Assembly (NCBI RefSeq): GCF_000801955.1
Contig: NZ_JSZO01000014.1
Location: 265,211 to 329,210, forward strand
Length of the DNA: 64,000 bases
DNA from: Ralstonia sp. A12
Lineage (GTDB): Bacteria > Pseudomonadota > Gammaproteobacteria > Burkholderiales > Burkholderiaceae
Direction: 5' to 3'
Below are positions 56,569 through 64,000 of this stretch, piece after piece. The position numbers were made by a program, and so were the translations under genes. The notes under the pieces were generated by a model. That model saw only the letters and a program-made list of their open reading frames with translations, ran no database searches and was not told where the DNA came from. The number at the start of each line of letters is the position of its first letter. Position 1 is the first letter of the stretch.

Positions 56569-57660
56569 TCAGGCGGTGGGGCTGCGCCAGGGGCGCATGG
56601 GGTTGGCCGGGAAGATCGCGCGCGCGGCATTGCTGCGGCGGATGGCCAGCGCGCGCGCGCGCGCAGTGGGCGGGGCGCCGCCGTCCTCGTGGTCGTCGCC
56701 GTCGTCGAGGGTGCTGTCGTGCGCATCCTCGTGTTCGTCGGCGTCTTCGGCGGCATCTTCGGCGGCACTGGCGCGTGCACCGGGTGTGCGGCCGAACAGG
56801 TCACCGGCAAAGGGTGATGCGGTGGCGGGAGTCGTGGTGCGTTCGGGGGCACGGCCGTTGCTGTTGGTGCTCCCGTGGCCATGGCGGCCAGAGCCGTTGT
56901 GGCCGTTGCCACTGTCGCTGCCGCTGCCGTTGGGAGCGTCGTCGGCCTGTGCCACGGGTGTAGGCGCCTGGGCTTCGGCCAGTTCGACCACCTGATCGAG
57001 CGCGCCAGCCTCGCCGGGCAGCGGGGCATTGAGCGTGGCCACCACCAGCGCAGTCAGGCGCGCCAGCAGCGAGGCATCGTTCATCGGCTTGCCCTGCGTG
57101 AACATCGGCAGCAGGTTGTTGAGGTCATCCCCGGCAAGCACGCCGGCGAGTGCCTTGAGCGAGAAGTGCAGGCGCCAGCCGAGTTCAGCGCGCGGAACGT
57201 GCGGCAGCGCGCACGAGAACGCTTCGAAGAATCGACCGAACACTGGTGCGTAATGCCCGAGCAGATAGTTCTGCACGAACGGCGAAGTGTCGGAATACAC
57301 GCGGCCCATCAGGCGGAGGAAAGCGGGGCCGCCGGTATCAGGGTTGCGCGCCATCTGCAGCGCCGGCACGAACAGCGCGCCGAGCACGTGGTCACAGGTG
57401 AGCTGCTCCTTGGTCCAGCGTTCTTCGCACGCGGTCAGCAGCGCCAAACGGCGCGTGTTGAGCGGGTCGAGCCGACGGCCAAGCACGGACTGCATCAGCG
57501 CTTCCTTGCTGCCGAAGTGATAGTTGACCGCAGCCAAGTTGACCTTCGCGCGCGCAGTGATCTGCCGCAGCGACATCGCCTCGTAGCCGAACTCGATGAA
57601 CAGCAGTTCGGTGGCTTCCAGAATGCGGCCCTTGGTGTCTCCTGCTCCAGGACGTCCCAT
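56569..57660 (-). CDS. TetR family regulator with long disordered C-terminal tail
   Basis: A 363-residue protein, about 150 longer than usual. The N-terminal HTH is ILEATELLFIEFGYEAMSLRQITARAKVNLAAVNYHFGSKEALM; the ligand domain runs to about residue 210 (LGWRLHFSLKALAGVLAGDD). The rest is Gly/Ser/Asn/His then acidic (EDAAEDADEHEDAHDS) and ends with a basic RARALAIRRSN patch. Placement before fadE suggests an acyl-CoA-responsive repressor like PsrA/FadR-type TetR proteins. GGAG precedes the ATG. An inverted CGTTTGAA pair lies upstream. Confidence 0.88.
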   Translation of the reverse strand: MGRPGAGDTKGRILEATELLFIEFGYEAMSLRQITARAKVNLAAVNYHFGSKEALMQSVLGRRLDPLNTRRLALLTACEERWTKEQLTCDHVLGALFVPALQMARNPDTGGPAFLRLMGRVYSDTSPFVQNYLLGHYAPVFGRFFEAFSCALPHVPRAELGWRLHFSLKALAGVLAGDDLNNLLPMFTQGKPMNDASLLARLTALVVATLNAPLPGEAGALDQVVELAEAQAPTPVAQADDAPNGSGSDSGNGHNGSGRHGHGSTNSNGRAPERTTTPATASPFAGDLFGRTPGARASAAEDAAEDADEHEDAHDSTLDDGDDHEDGGAPPTARARALAIRRSNAARAIFPANPMRPWRSPTA

Positions 57661-57728
57661 GTCTCCTACCTCGTTTTTTTGGGTCTGATATCGGGTCGAT
57701 TGCTGCGGTGCAGCGCTCTAACATCCGA

Positions 57729-57783
57729 TTCAAACGTGTGTATGGGGTTGCCCGGGCATGTTAGGAACAGACGTTTGAAAACG
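57729..57783. promoter_or_regulatory. Candidate operator pair upstream of tetR
   Basis: TTCAAACGT (57729-57737) and ACGTTTGAA (57771-57779) are perfect inverted copies 42 bases apart centre to centre, about four helical turns. The right copy is also part of a local palindrome CGTTT-GA-AAACG (57772-57783). The site lies 69-123 bases before the tetR ATG. Autoregulation by this TetR protein is the natural reading, unproven. Confidence 0.5.
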
Positions 57784-57917
57784 CAAAGTTCCCAATTCGA
57801 GCGGGCACTCTAGACGAGGGAGGATGACCCTGAGAACGTATGAAACGCTTGGGCTGCAAAGTGAGTAGACGCAAACATCCAAATTGCTAAAGGGATGTCT
57901 GCGCCTGGGTGGCGGGG

Positions 57918-58952
57918 TCAGCCGGCGGGCTGATGGGGCGATTGCAGGCCGCCGAAGAATGCGGCGGCGTTTTGCGCGAGGGTAGCGAGGTGATAGCCGC
58001 CTTCCTGAACGACCAGCGTCGGCAGCCCGATCGCGCCGATGGCCGCGCCGAGCCGGCCGAAGCCCTCTGTCGACACATCCACCTGCGACTGTGGATCTTC
58101 GCGATAGATGTCGAAGCCGAGTGACAGTACCAGCGCATCGGGCTGGAAGCGCTCAAGTGCAGCAAGTGCCTCGCCCAGCTTGTCGAAGAACACCGATTCC
58201 GGTGAGCGATGCGGCATCGGCAGGTTGATATTCAGCCCGAGTCCATCGCCCGCACCCTGCTCGTCGTCAAAGCCCGCAACGACGGGGTAGAAGTTGGTCG
58301 GGTCGCCGTGGATGGAGACGTAGAGCACGTCCGCGCGGTCGTAGAAAATTTCCTGGATGCCCTGACCGTGGTGCATGTCGGTATCGAGGATGGCGACGCG
58401 CTTGTACTTGCTGCGCAGTGCCTGTGCAGCGACCGCAGCGTTGTTCAGGTAGCAGAAGCCACCGGCTGCCTCGCGGCGCGCATGGTGGCCAGGTGGGCGA
58501 CACAGCGCATAGGCCAGGCGCTCGCCATTGAGGATGGCTTGCGCGCCGGCCGCTGCGCTTTGTGCCGACCAGTAGGCCGATCGCCACGTGTTGGCGCCGA
58601 CGGGGCAACTGCCGTCTGCCAGATAGCGCGCGGCCTGCGCCAACACGCCGCGCAGCGCATTGGGCTCGCGCACGAAGATGTTGGACATGACCTCGTCGCC
58701 CCAGTCTTCGGGCAGGCGATGCCAGTCGGCGTGCGCGTCTTGCAGGAAGCGCAGATAGGGCTCGCCGTGCACTGCCGTGAGCGGCGCGAGGCCGTGGTCT
58801 GCAGGCGGTGCGATGGTGAAGCCCAGATCGCGCGCGGCCTGCAGCAGATTGCGCGCGCGATCGGGCACTTCCTGCGGCGTGCGCATCTTGCCGCGCGAGT
58901 AGTAGCTCTGCGGATGGTGCAGCAGCTGTTCAGGGTGGAAGAACGTCAGCAT
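57918..58952 (-). CDS. Histone-deacetylase family / acetylpolyamine amidohydrolase
   Basis: A 344-residue zinc hydrolase of the arginase-deacetylase fold, cytoplasmic. RPPGHHA at 152-158 carries the catalytic His pair; ILDTDMHHGQG (D192, H194) and SLGFDIYRED give the metal ligands; EGGYH holds the transition-state Tyr. Size and the GDPTNFYPVVAGF loop resemble AphA, which deacetylates acetylputrescine and related amines. It lies 37 bases after the MFS gene on the same strand, so uptake and deacetylation may be paired. Confidence 0.88.
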   Translation of the reverse strand: MLTFFHPEQLLHHPQSYYSRGKMRTPQEVPDRARNLLQAARDLGFTIAPPADHGLAPLTAVHGEPYLRFLQDAHADWHRLPEDWGDEVMSNIFVREPNALRGVLAQAARYLADGSCPVGANTWRSAYWSAQSAAAGAQAILNGERLAYALCRPPGHHARREAAGGFCYLNNAAVAAQALRSKYKRVAILDTDMHHGQGIQEIFYDRADVLYVSIHGDPTNFYPVVAGFDDEQGAGDGLGLNINLPMPHRSPESVFFDKLGEALAALERFQPDALVLSLGFDIYREDPQSQVDVSTEGFGRLGAAIGAIGLPTLVVQEGGYHLATLAQNAAAFFGGLQSPHQPAG

Positions 58953-58989
58953 GGGTAAAGCGGGTTGGGGGAGATCCGGGGTGGGAACA

Positions 58990-60297
58990 TCAGGCGTTCA
59001 CGGCATCGCCGGCAGTAGCCCGGCCGCGCCGGCGCGCATCGATGGCGGCGATGCACAGCAGCGAGATACCAGCGAGCAGCGTGTAGAACACCGCCAGCGG
59101 CCACCATTCACCATGGAAGCGCTGCGCGAGGATGGTGCCCACCAGCGGCGTGAGCCCGCCTGCCACCGCGCCGCACACCTGATACGACAGCGAGATCGCC
59201 GAGTAGCGCACGCGCGTCTCGAACACGCCCGACACAAAGCCCGCGATGACCGAGTAGAAGCTCGCCATGCACACCACGGCCAGCGCAATGCCGAGAACCA
59301 TCAGCGGTGCCTGGCGCGTCTGCACCAGCAGGAACATCGGATACGGCGAGGCCATCGCCAGCAGCGCCATCAACTTGAGGAAGCGCGCGCCGCCAAGTTT
59401 CTCGGCCGCCCATGCCGCCAGCGGCTGCACGAGGAACTGGATGAACGCCACGGCGAAGAGGCAATCGAGAATCAGCGTTTTCGACAGCGACAGATACTGC
59501 GTCGTGTACGCGATCATGAAGGTGTTGGTGAAGTACACGCCCGCAATGCCGATGGTGTTGGCGCCGATGCACAGCAGCACCGGAACGCGTGCGGTGCGCC
59601 AGACTTCGGCGATCGGCAGCTTGGCCGTCTTGCGCTGTGCCTGCACCTGCGCAAACTCGGGCGACTCGTTCACGCCCGAGCGAATCGCCGCGCCAACCAC
59701 GAGCAATACCGCGCTGGCGAGGAAGGGCAGGCGCCAGCCCCAATCCATGAATACGTCCTTGTCCATCGACGTGACCAGGCGGAACGCCAGCAACGAAAGG
59801 ATCAATCCCGCCGGGCTGCCGAGCTGCGCAAACGACGCGAAGAACGTGCGGCGGCCCTTGGGCGCATGTTCGCCCGCCATCAGCACCGCGCCACCCCATT
59901 CACCGCCGACCGCGATGCCTTGCACCACCCGCAGCAGCACCAGCAGCACGGGCGCGAGCGCACCAGCGGTGGCATACGTCGGCAGCAGGCCGATGCCGAT
60001 GGTCGCCAGGCCCATCATCGTGAGCGTGATCATCAGCGCCTTCTTGCGGCCGATGCGGTCGCCTCAGTGGCCGAACACGATGCCGCCCAGCGGCCGCGCG
60101 AAGAAGCCCACGGCAAATGTGCCGAACGATGCGAGCGTGCTGAGGAACGGATCGCCGCCGGGGAAGAACAGCGGCCCGAAGACGAGCGCAGCAGCGGTGG
60201 CGTAGATGTAGAAGTCGTACCACTCGATCATGGTGCCGACAAAGGCGGCGGTGGCCGCACGCGCAGGCTGACGCCCGCCCGGTTGAGACGGTTGCAT
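58990..60297 (-). pseudogene. MFS (MHS family) transporter interrupted by a stop codon
   Basis: Read through one TGA, this is a 435-codon metabolite:H+ symporter of normal length. The N-terminal part has AATAAFVGTMIEWYDFYIYATAAALVFG, then GGIVFGH; the next codon (60064-60066) is TGA, followed in the same frame by GDRIGRKKALMITLTMMG. The family motif is GHFGDRIGRK or GHWGDRIGRK, so a single TGG to TGA change explains the break. GAGGAG lies before ATG 60297. Downstream residues look under normal constraint, so the change is recent, a sequencing error, or read through. Divergent from the LysR gene; upstream of the aphA-like gene. Confidence 0.88.
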
Positions 60298-60393
60298 GGT
60301 GTAGCTCCTCACAGAATATTTTTGTCGCCCGCTGCATCGAGGCAGCGGATGCGTGTTTATTGCCGGTTGACGGGTATTAGTCAAATTCTGAAT

Positions 60394-60412
60394 ACTTATC
60401 GTTTGTATAAGT
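60394..60412. promoter_or_regulatory. LysR-type operator candidate between MFS and LysR genes
   Basis: ACTTAT-N7-ATAAGT (60394-60399 and 60407-60412) is a perfect dyad that contains T-N11-A, the LysR box form. It lies 20 bases before the LysR ATG and 97 before the MFS ATG, in an AT-rich pocket, well placed for control of both genes. Confidence 0.55.
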
Positions 60413-60431
60413 TGGACTCATAATCCACGCC

Positions 60432-61436
60432 ATGGACCCGTCTGCTCTCGATCCCGCCCTGGTCAGTGACCGGCTCGACTGGAATCTGCTGCGCACCTTC
60501 CTGACCATCGTCCACGAGCGCAGCATCAGCCGCGCGGCGGTGCGGTTGCATATCACGCAGCCAGCCGTGAGCCTGGCGTTGCGGCGGCTGGAGGATCAGC
60601 TCGGCCACACGCTCATCGAGCGGCGGGGTTCGCACTTCCGGCTCACGCGTGTCGGCGAGGATGTGCTGCGTATCGCCACCGATGTCTATGGCAACGTCGC
60701 GCGGCTGGGCTCAGAACTGGGCGAACCGCAGGACGACGTGAGCGGCGTGCTGCACTTGCTGACGGTCAGCCGCATCCAGTCGGGCGTGTATGACGAATGC
60801 CTTGCTGCATTCCATCGGCATCACCCACGCGTGGATCTGCAGGTCGAGGTGATGCGCAGCGCGGATATCCTCGATGCGCTGACGCAGAAGCGCGCGGGTA
60901 TTGGTTTCAGCCTGTGCCGGACACCCATCGATAAGCTCGAACGGCAGCTGTTTCTGCGCCAGCGCTATGCCGTGTTCTGCGGGCGCCATCACCGGTTGTT
61001 CGGGCGCACCGGGCTGTCGATCAGCGACCTGCTCGGCGAGAACTTTGTCTCGTTCATGAGCGACCAGTTGGGGGATGCGCTGTCGCCGTTGGCGGTGTTT
61101 CGGGATCAGCAGGGGTTCACCGGTCGCATCATCGCCACATCGCCGAGTCTGGATGAGATCAAACGGTTGGTGTTTGCGGGCTACGGGGTGGGGTGTCTGC
61201 CGGAGCACATCGTGGCGGATGACCTGGCGCAGCAACGGTTGTGGCGACTGCCGCCGGAGGAGGGCGTTGCTGACATTGATCTGTATCTGATGTGGCACAA
61301 GGAGCGGCGCCTGGCGCCTGCAGAAGAGGCGTTTTTGGCGCACTTTCGGCGGTATATGGCGCGGTATTCGCTGGCAGAACGGTTGGGGGATGTGGTGAAT
61401 GCGCCGTTGGCGGCGTTGCGGGCGCCGGCGGGGTAG
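60432..61436 (+). CDS. LysR family transcriptional regulator
   Basis: A 334-residue LysR protein: helix-turn-helix LLRTFLTIVHERSISRAAVRLHITQPAVSLALRRLEDQLG and an effector-binding domain (VSGVLHLLTVSRIQSGVYDECLAAFHRHHPRVDLQ). It faces the MFS/aphA-like pair across 134 bases and probably regulates it. The effector, perhaps an acetylated amine or aromatic acid, is not known. GC content is normal here, whereas the next gene is AT-richer. Confidence 0.9.
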   Translation: MDPSALDPALVSDRLDWNLLRTFLTIVHERSISRAAVRLHITQPAVSLALRRLEDQLGHTLIERRGSHFRLTRVGEDVLRIATDVYGNVARLGSELGEPQDDVSGVLHLLTVSRIQSGVYDECLAAFHRHHPRVDLQVEVMRSADILDALTQKRAGIGFSLCRTPIDKLERQLFLRQRYAVFCGRHHRLFGRTGLSISDLLGENFVSFMSDQLGDALSPLAVFRDQQGFTGRIIATSPSLDEIKRLVFAGYGVGCLPEHIVADDLAQQRLWRLPPEEGVADIDLYLMWHKERRLAPAEEAFLAHFRRYMARYSLAERLGDVVNAPLAALRAPAG

Positions 61437-61629
61437 TCAGTCAAGGGCGTCTGACTCAGTGGATGGGGTCTGGCGAAAGGGGCAGAAGATGTGTTCTGTA
61501 CCTGCGAAGTCCAGATTAGTGTTTCCCGCTTCAGAGAGCCCCGAGCCAAAAAACGGAAGCGTCATCGTTCCACAGGGTGTGGGTACAATCCCGCGTCCGC
61601 AGAAATCCCATGCGACCAATCTAACCGCA

Positions 61630-63612
61630 ATGACGGTCGCTGACCCACGAGACATGCACCCGAAATATCGTCCAGACATCGATGGGCTGCGAGCGATTGC
61701 CGTCCTCGCTGTTGTCATCTTCCACGCATTTCCATCCACTCTTCCCGGCGGCTTCGTCGGTGTGGATGTTTTCTTTGTAATTTCCGGATACCTCATAACG
61801 GACATCCTTCAGGACAGCCTAAAGAATGGCCGGTTTAGTCTCTTGGATTTTTACGCGCGCCGTGTCAAGCGTATTTTTCCGGCCTTGGCAATCGTACTCT
61901 GCTTCACCTTCTTCGCTGGTTGGGGAACGCTTTTCGATGACGAGTTCCGAGAACTGGGCAAGCATGTGCTTGCTGGTGCCGGTTTTTTTTCAAACTTGAC
62001 ACTGTGGGATGAGGTTGGTTACTTCGACCGTGCAGCCGAACTAAAACCGCTGCTTCACTTGTGGTCGCTCGGCGTTGAGGAGCAGTTCTATCTGGTATGG
62101 CCGCTGCTGTTGGCACTTGCATTCAAATTGGGTAAGCGAATCCGCTTGGTGATTGGCGTATGCGCAATCGTCTCGTTTGCCATCAGTCTCTTGCTTATTC
62201 CGCACCATCCATCGGCAGCGTTCTATCTGCCGGTAAGTCGTCTCTGGGAATTGCTGGCGGGAGCAATGCTCACGCAGCTGCCGCTCGCCGCAGATGGCAA
62301 ATGCCGTGTGTGCAGGCACCTGCTTGCGACGTCAGGTCTCGCGCTATTCGCGTATGCAGTTATCAAGTTGAATCCGCAATCCCGATTCCCTGGGACGTGG
62401 GCGTTAGCTCCCGTTGTCGCCACCTGCCTCATCATTGCTTCGGGCAATCTCGGCTGGGTCAATCGACAGATCCTGTCGCGGCCGGTCATGGTGTCTCTCG
62501 GCAGGGTTAGTTATCCGTGGTACCTGTGGCATTGGCCGCTTCTATGTTTTGCCACCATCATCGCTGGACAGACACCGCCAGCATCAGTACGCGCTGGGCT
62601 TTTGGTGTGCAGTCTCGTACTTGCATACCTCACTTACTACGGTATCGAGAGGCGTTTGCGCTTCGCTCGTGCCATGGGGGCGGTGGTCGCGGTTCCTTTG
62701 GCGGCAGTGGTGGTGCTCGGCGTTGGTGGTGGCGTTGCCTTCATTTGCAACGGGGTGATCCCAGGACGGGAGGTAACTCGATCCGCCGATGCCGACTCGG
62801 CGTCGCTCGGCGCTGGTAAGGAGCTTGTGCAATCGTCTTGTCTTATCGACAAATCGGTTCAGGCCCTTTTTCCTTTTTGCTATACAGATAAACGGGCACG
62901 AGCCAATTTTGCCGTTTGGGGCGATAGCAAGGCGGATGCGCTTTATTGGGGGCTCGTGCGGCAATCTCCAGTTGGACAGAGTTGGACGGTATTGGGTCGC
63001 CCCAGTTGCACGCCAATGGTTGGGACCGAGCGCGTTTCGTCCTACAACGAGGACAATCCTGTTGACTGTCAAATGGCCAACCCCCTGGCCATCAAAGCAC
63101 TTGTGGACGATCCGGCGATTCAACTGGTGGCGATCGTGACCGGTGCACGCATTCTGGTTGGTCCAACATATGCATCTTCGGGTGTTCAGCAATCTAGCAC
63201 CGCTGCCGCGGTTGCAGGTGTCGACACCGCAATCAAAACTCTGATGAAAGCCGGTAAGCGTGTAGCGCTTGTGGTCGACAATCCGACCCTGCCAGACCCG
63301 AAGCGTTGTGTCGATCGCCCCCCCAGTGCATGGAAAATTACACGTGAGTTGTTGGGTACTTCGACTAGCTGTGTTGTTTCATATCAAGAGCATCTTCGTA
63401 AAACCAGCGCGTATCAAAATATTGTGCAGACTCTCAAGCAGAGCAATCCTGATCTAATCATCTATGATCCAGCTCACATACTGTGTGACATGGCAACAGG
63501 AACTTGCCCGGTATCCGTCCATGGGAAATTTCTATATAGCTATTCCGACCATATATCGGATTATGCAAATGGTCAGATTGCAGATGATCTCATTCGATTT
63601 TTAAAAAATTAG
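61630..63612 (+). CDS. OafA/YrhL-type acyltransferase with C-terminal SGNH domain
   Basis: A 660-residue membrane protein that probably O-acetylates a surface polysaccharide. The acyltransferase-3 domain comes first (YRPDIDGLRAIAVLAVVIFHAF, FFVISGYLIT, LLHLWSLGVEEQFYLVWPL; about ten helices); a periplasmic SGNH domain follows with S433 in FAVWGDSKAD and D640/H641 in SDHISDYA. Two nearby starts exist (61630, 61654). The sequence is visibly AT-richer than its neighbours, most of all after 63300, which suggests transfer. It stands alone, without sugar-synthesis genes in the window. Confidence 0.9.
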   Translation: MTVADPRDMHPKYRPDIDGLRAIAVLAVVIFHAFPSTLPGGFVGVDVFFVISGYLITDILQDSLKNGRFSLLDFYARRVKRIFPALAIVLCFTFFAGWGTLFDDEFRELGKHVLAGAGFFSNLTLWDEVGYFDRAAELKPLLHLWSLGVEEQFYLVWPLLLALAFKLGKRIRLVIGVCAIVSFAISLLLIPHHPSAAFYLPVSRLWELLAGAMLTQLPLAADGKCRVCRHLLATSGLALFAYAVIKLNPQSRFPGTWALAPVVATCLIIASGNLGWVNRQILSRPVMVSLGRVSYPWYLWHWPLLCFATIIAGQTPPASVRAGLLVCSLVLAYLTYYGIERRLRFARAMGAVVAVPLAAVVVLGVGGGVAFICNGVIPGREVTRSADADSASLGAGKELVQSSCLIDKSVQALFPFCYTDKRARANFAVWGDSKADALYWGLVRQSPVGQSWTVLGRPSCTPMVGTERVSSYNEDNPVDCQMANPLAIKALVDDPAIQLVAIVTGARILVGPTYASSGVQQSSTAAAVAGVDTAIKTLMKAGKRVALVVDNPTLPDPKRCVDRPPSAWKITRELLGTSTSCVVSYQEHLRKTSAYQNIVQTLKQSNPDLIIYDPAHILCDMATGTCPVSVHGKFLYSYSDHISDYANGQIADDLIRFLKN

Positions 63613-63698
63613 ATCGATTTCGAATTTAAGCGAGCTCAGGTCAATCGACTTAGGCACTACCGCACCCAACTCGAGTGCCTTGTGTGGGCGCGAGCTCA

Positions 63699-63722
63699 GA
63701 TCTGAAGTCGACACTTCAGATC
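63699..63722. repeat. Perfect hairpin downstream of the acyltransferase
   Basis: GATCTGAAGT (63699-63708), loop CGAC, ACTTCAGATC (63713-63722). There is no T tract, so it may be a protective 3' structure or a site left by a mobile element. Confidence 0.6.
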
Positions 63723-63981
63723 ATTGCCGTAGGTGACTGGTCGAGGGGAGGTATGCTTTCCATTGCGGTTACATTTTTTGGGGGCCACCTTCTATGGGAG
63801 GTTGATGAGCCGCGGATTGTTCTTCTGCTGAGGCCAGAAGCAGTCGCTGTGATGGGGTGCAGGCCAGCACGTCATCGGCAATTGGTGTGACCGCGCGCGA
63901 CTTGTGTCGCGGTTGCTCAACATGACGTTTGCAGGGCGTGTCAGCGTAGGCCAATTGCCTAGGGTGAACGCTGCACCAGCA

Positions 63982-64000
63982 GGGCCTGTCCGAGATTTTG
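63982..64000. mobile_element. Possible insertion-sequence terminal repeat at the window edge
   Basis: The last 19 bases (gggcctgtccgagattttg) resemble, from memory, the terminal inverted repeats of IS256-type elements. The partner end and any transposase would lie outside the window, so this cannot be confirmed here. Confidence 0.2.

Larger units (their letters stand above)
63613..64000. other. Gene-poor tail of the window
   Basis: I see no convincing gene in these 388 bases; the two short open frames lack domains and overlap each other on opposite strands. The stretch holds a perfect hairpin at 63699-63722 and, at the very edge, a sequence that may be an insertion-sequence end. Confidence 0.5.

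Noticed and set aside
63675..63890. A 71-residue plus-strand open frame in the tail
   Set aside because: No domain, no ribosome site, and an overlapping frame of similar length on the other strand; not supported as a gene.

Overview
The window is a dense, GC-rich stretch of a beta-proteobacterial chromosome. Gene order, the very short Fis, the miaB-ybeZ-ybeY-corC-lnt block and the overall protein character point to Burkholderiaceae, most likely Ralstonia or a close relative. That assignment is inferred from family knowledge; no search was run. I found no rRNA, tRNA, CRISPR array or complete mobile element.

Layout. 1-1610 (+): end of tyrS, dtd, a histidine phosphatase. 1627-13000 (-): a long housekeeping run, in transcription order pepP-ubiH-dadA-like, dusB-fis-purH, ruvC, a GDPD lipoprotein, ruvA-ruvB and a queuosine-precursor transporter. 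13222-15291 (+): an MHYT-GGDEF-EAL membrane c-di-GMP enzyme. 15293-18148 (-): amgK-azlC-azlD-murU, a peptidoglycan-recycling pair enclosing an amino-acid exporter. 18324-24282 (+): the outer-membrane biogenesis operon lptD-surA-pdxA-rsmA. 24269-31598: smaller accessory genes (EamA exporter, gloA, a LysR/NmrA divergent pair, a glycosyltransferase/membrane protein/phosphatase trio, YgjP-like peptidase). 31595-36812 (-): glyQ, a secreted protein, glyS, gmhB, plsC. 36989-44600 (-): miaB-ybeZ-ybeY, a highly repetitive His/Asp/Gly protein, corC, lnt. 44662-47204 (-): a small exported protein, an FAD amine-oxidase-like protein and OmpW. 47406-57660 (-): a compact fatty-acid catabolic cluster, in transcription order tetR-fadE-fabG(long)-maoC-thiolase-fadD-DUF1571. 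57918-61436: an acetylpolyamine-amidohydrolase-like gene, an MFS transporter broken by a nonsense codon, and a divergent LysR regulator. 61630-64000: an AT-richer OafA-type acyltransferase and a gene-poor tail that may run into an insertion sequence.

How the genes work together. Much of the window serves the cell envelope: LptD/SurA (LPS and OMP assembly), GmhB (LPS heptose), Lnt (lipoproteins), PlsC (phospholipids), AmgK/MurU (wall recycling), OmpW and a surface acyltransferase. A second theme is translation and DNA upkeep: TyrS, GlyQS, Dtd, DusB, MiaB, RsmA, YbeY, RuvABC. The fatty-acid cluster encodes a complete activation-to-thiolysis spiral that uses a MaoC hydratase plus a long FabG in place of a FadB-type multifunctional protein.

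Most unusual items: the tandem-repeat exported protein (18 PS + 12 PT dipeptides, then eight 12-residue His/Asp/Gly repeats), the beta-oxidation cluster with an inverted CGTTTGAA operator-like pair before its TetR gene, the amgK-azlCD-murU arrangement, a YbeY with a 120-residue N-terminal extension, and two genes carrying apparent lesions (MFS nonsense codon; one-base frameshift near the end of a glycosyltransferase). None is proven to be an undescribed system; the repeat protein is the best candidate.
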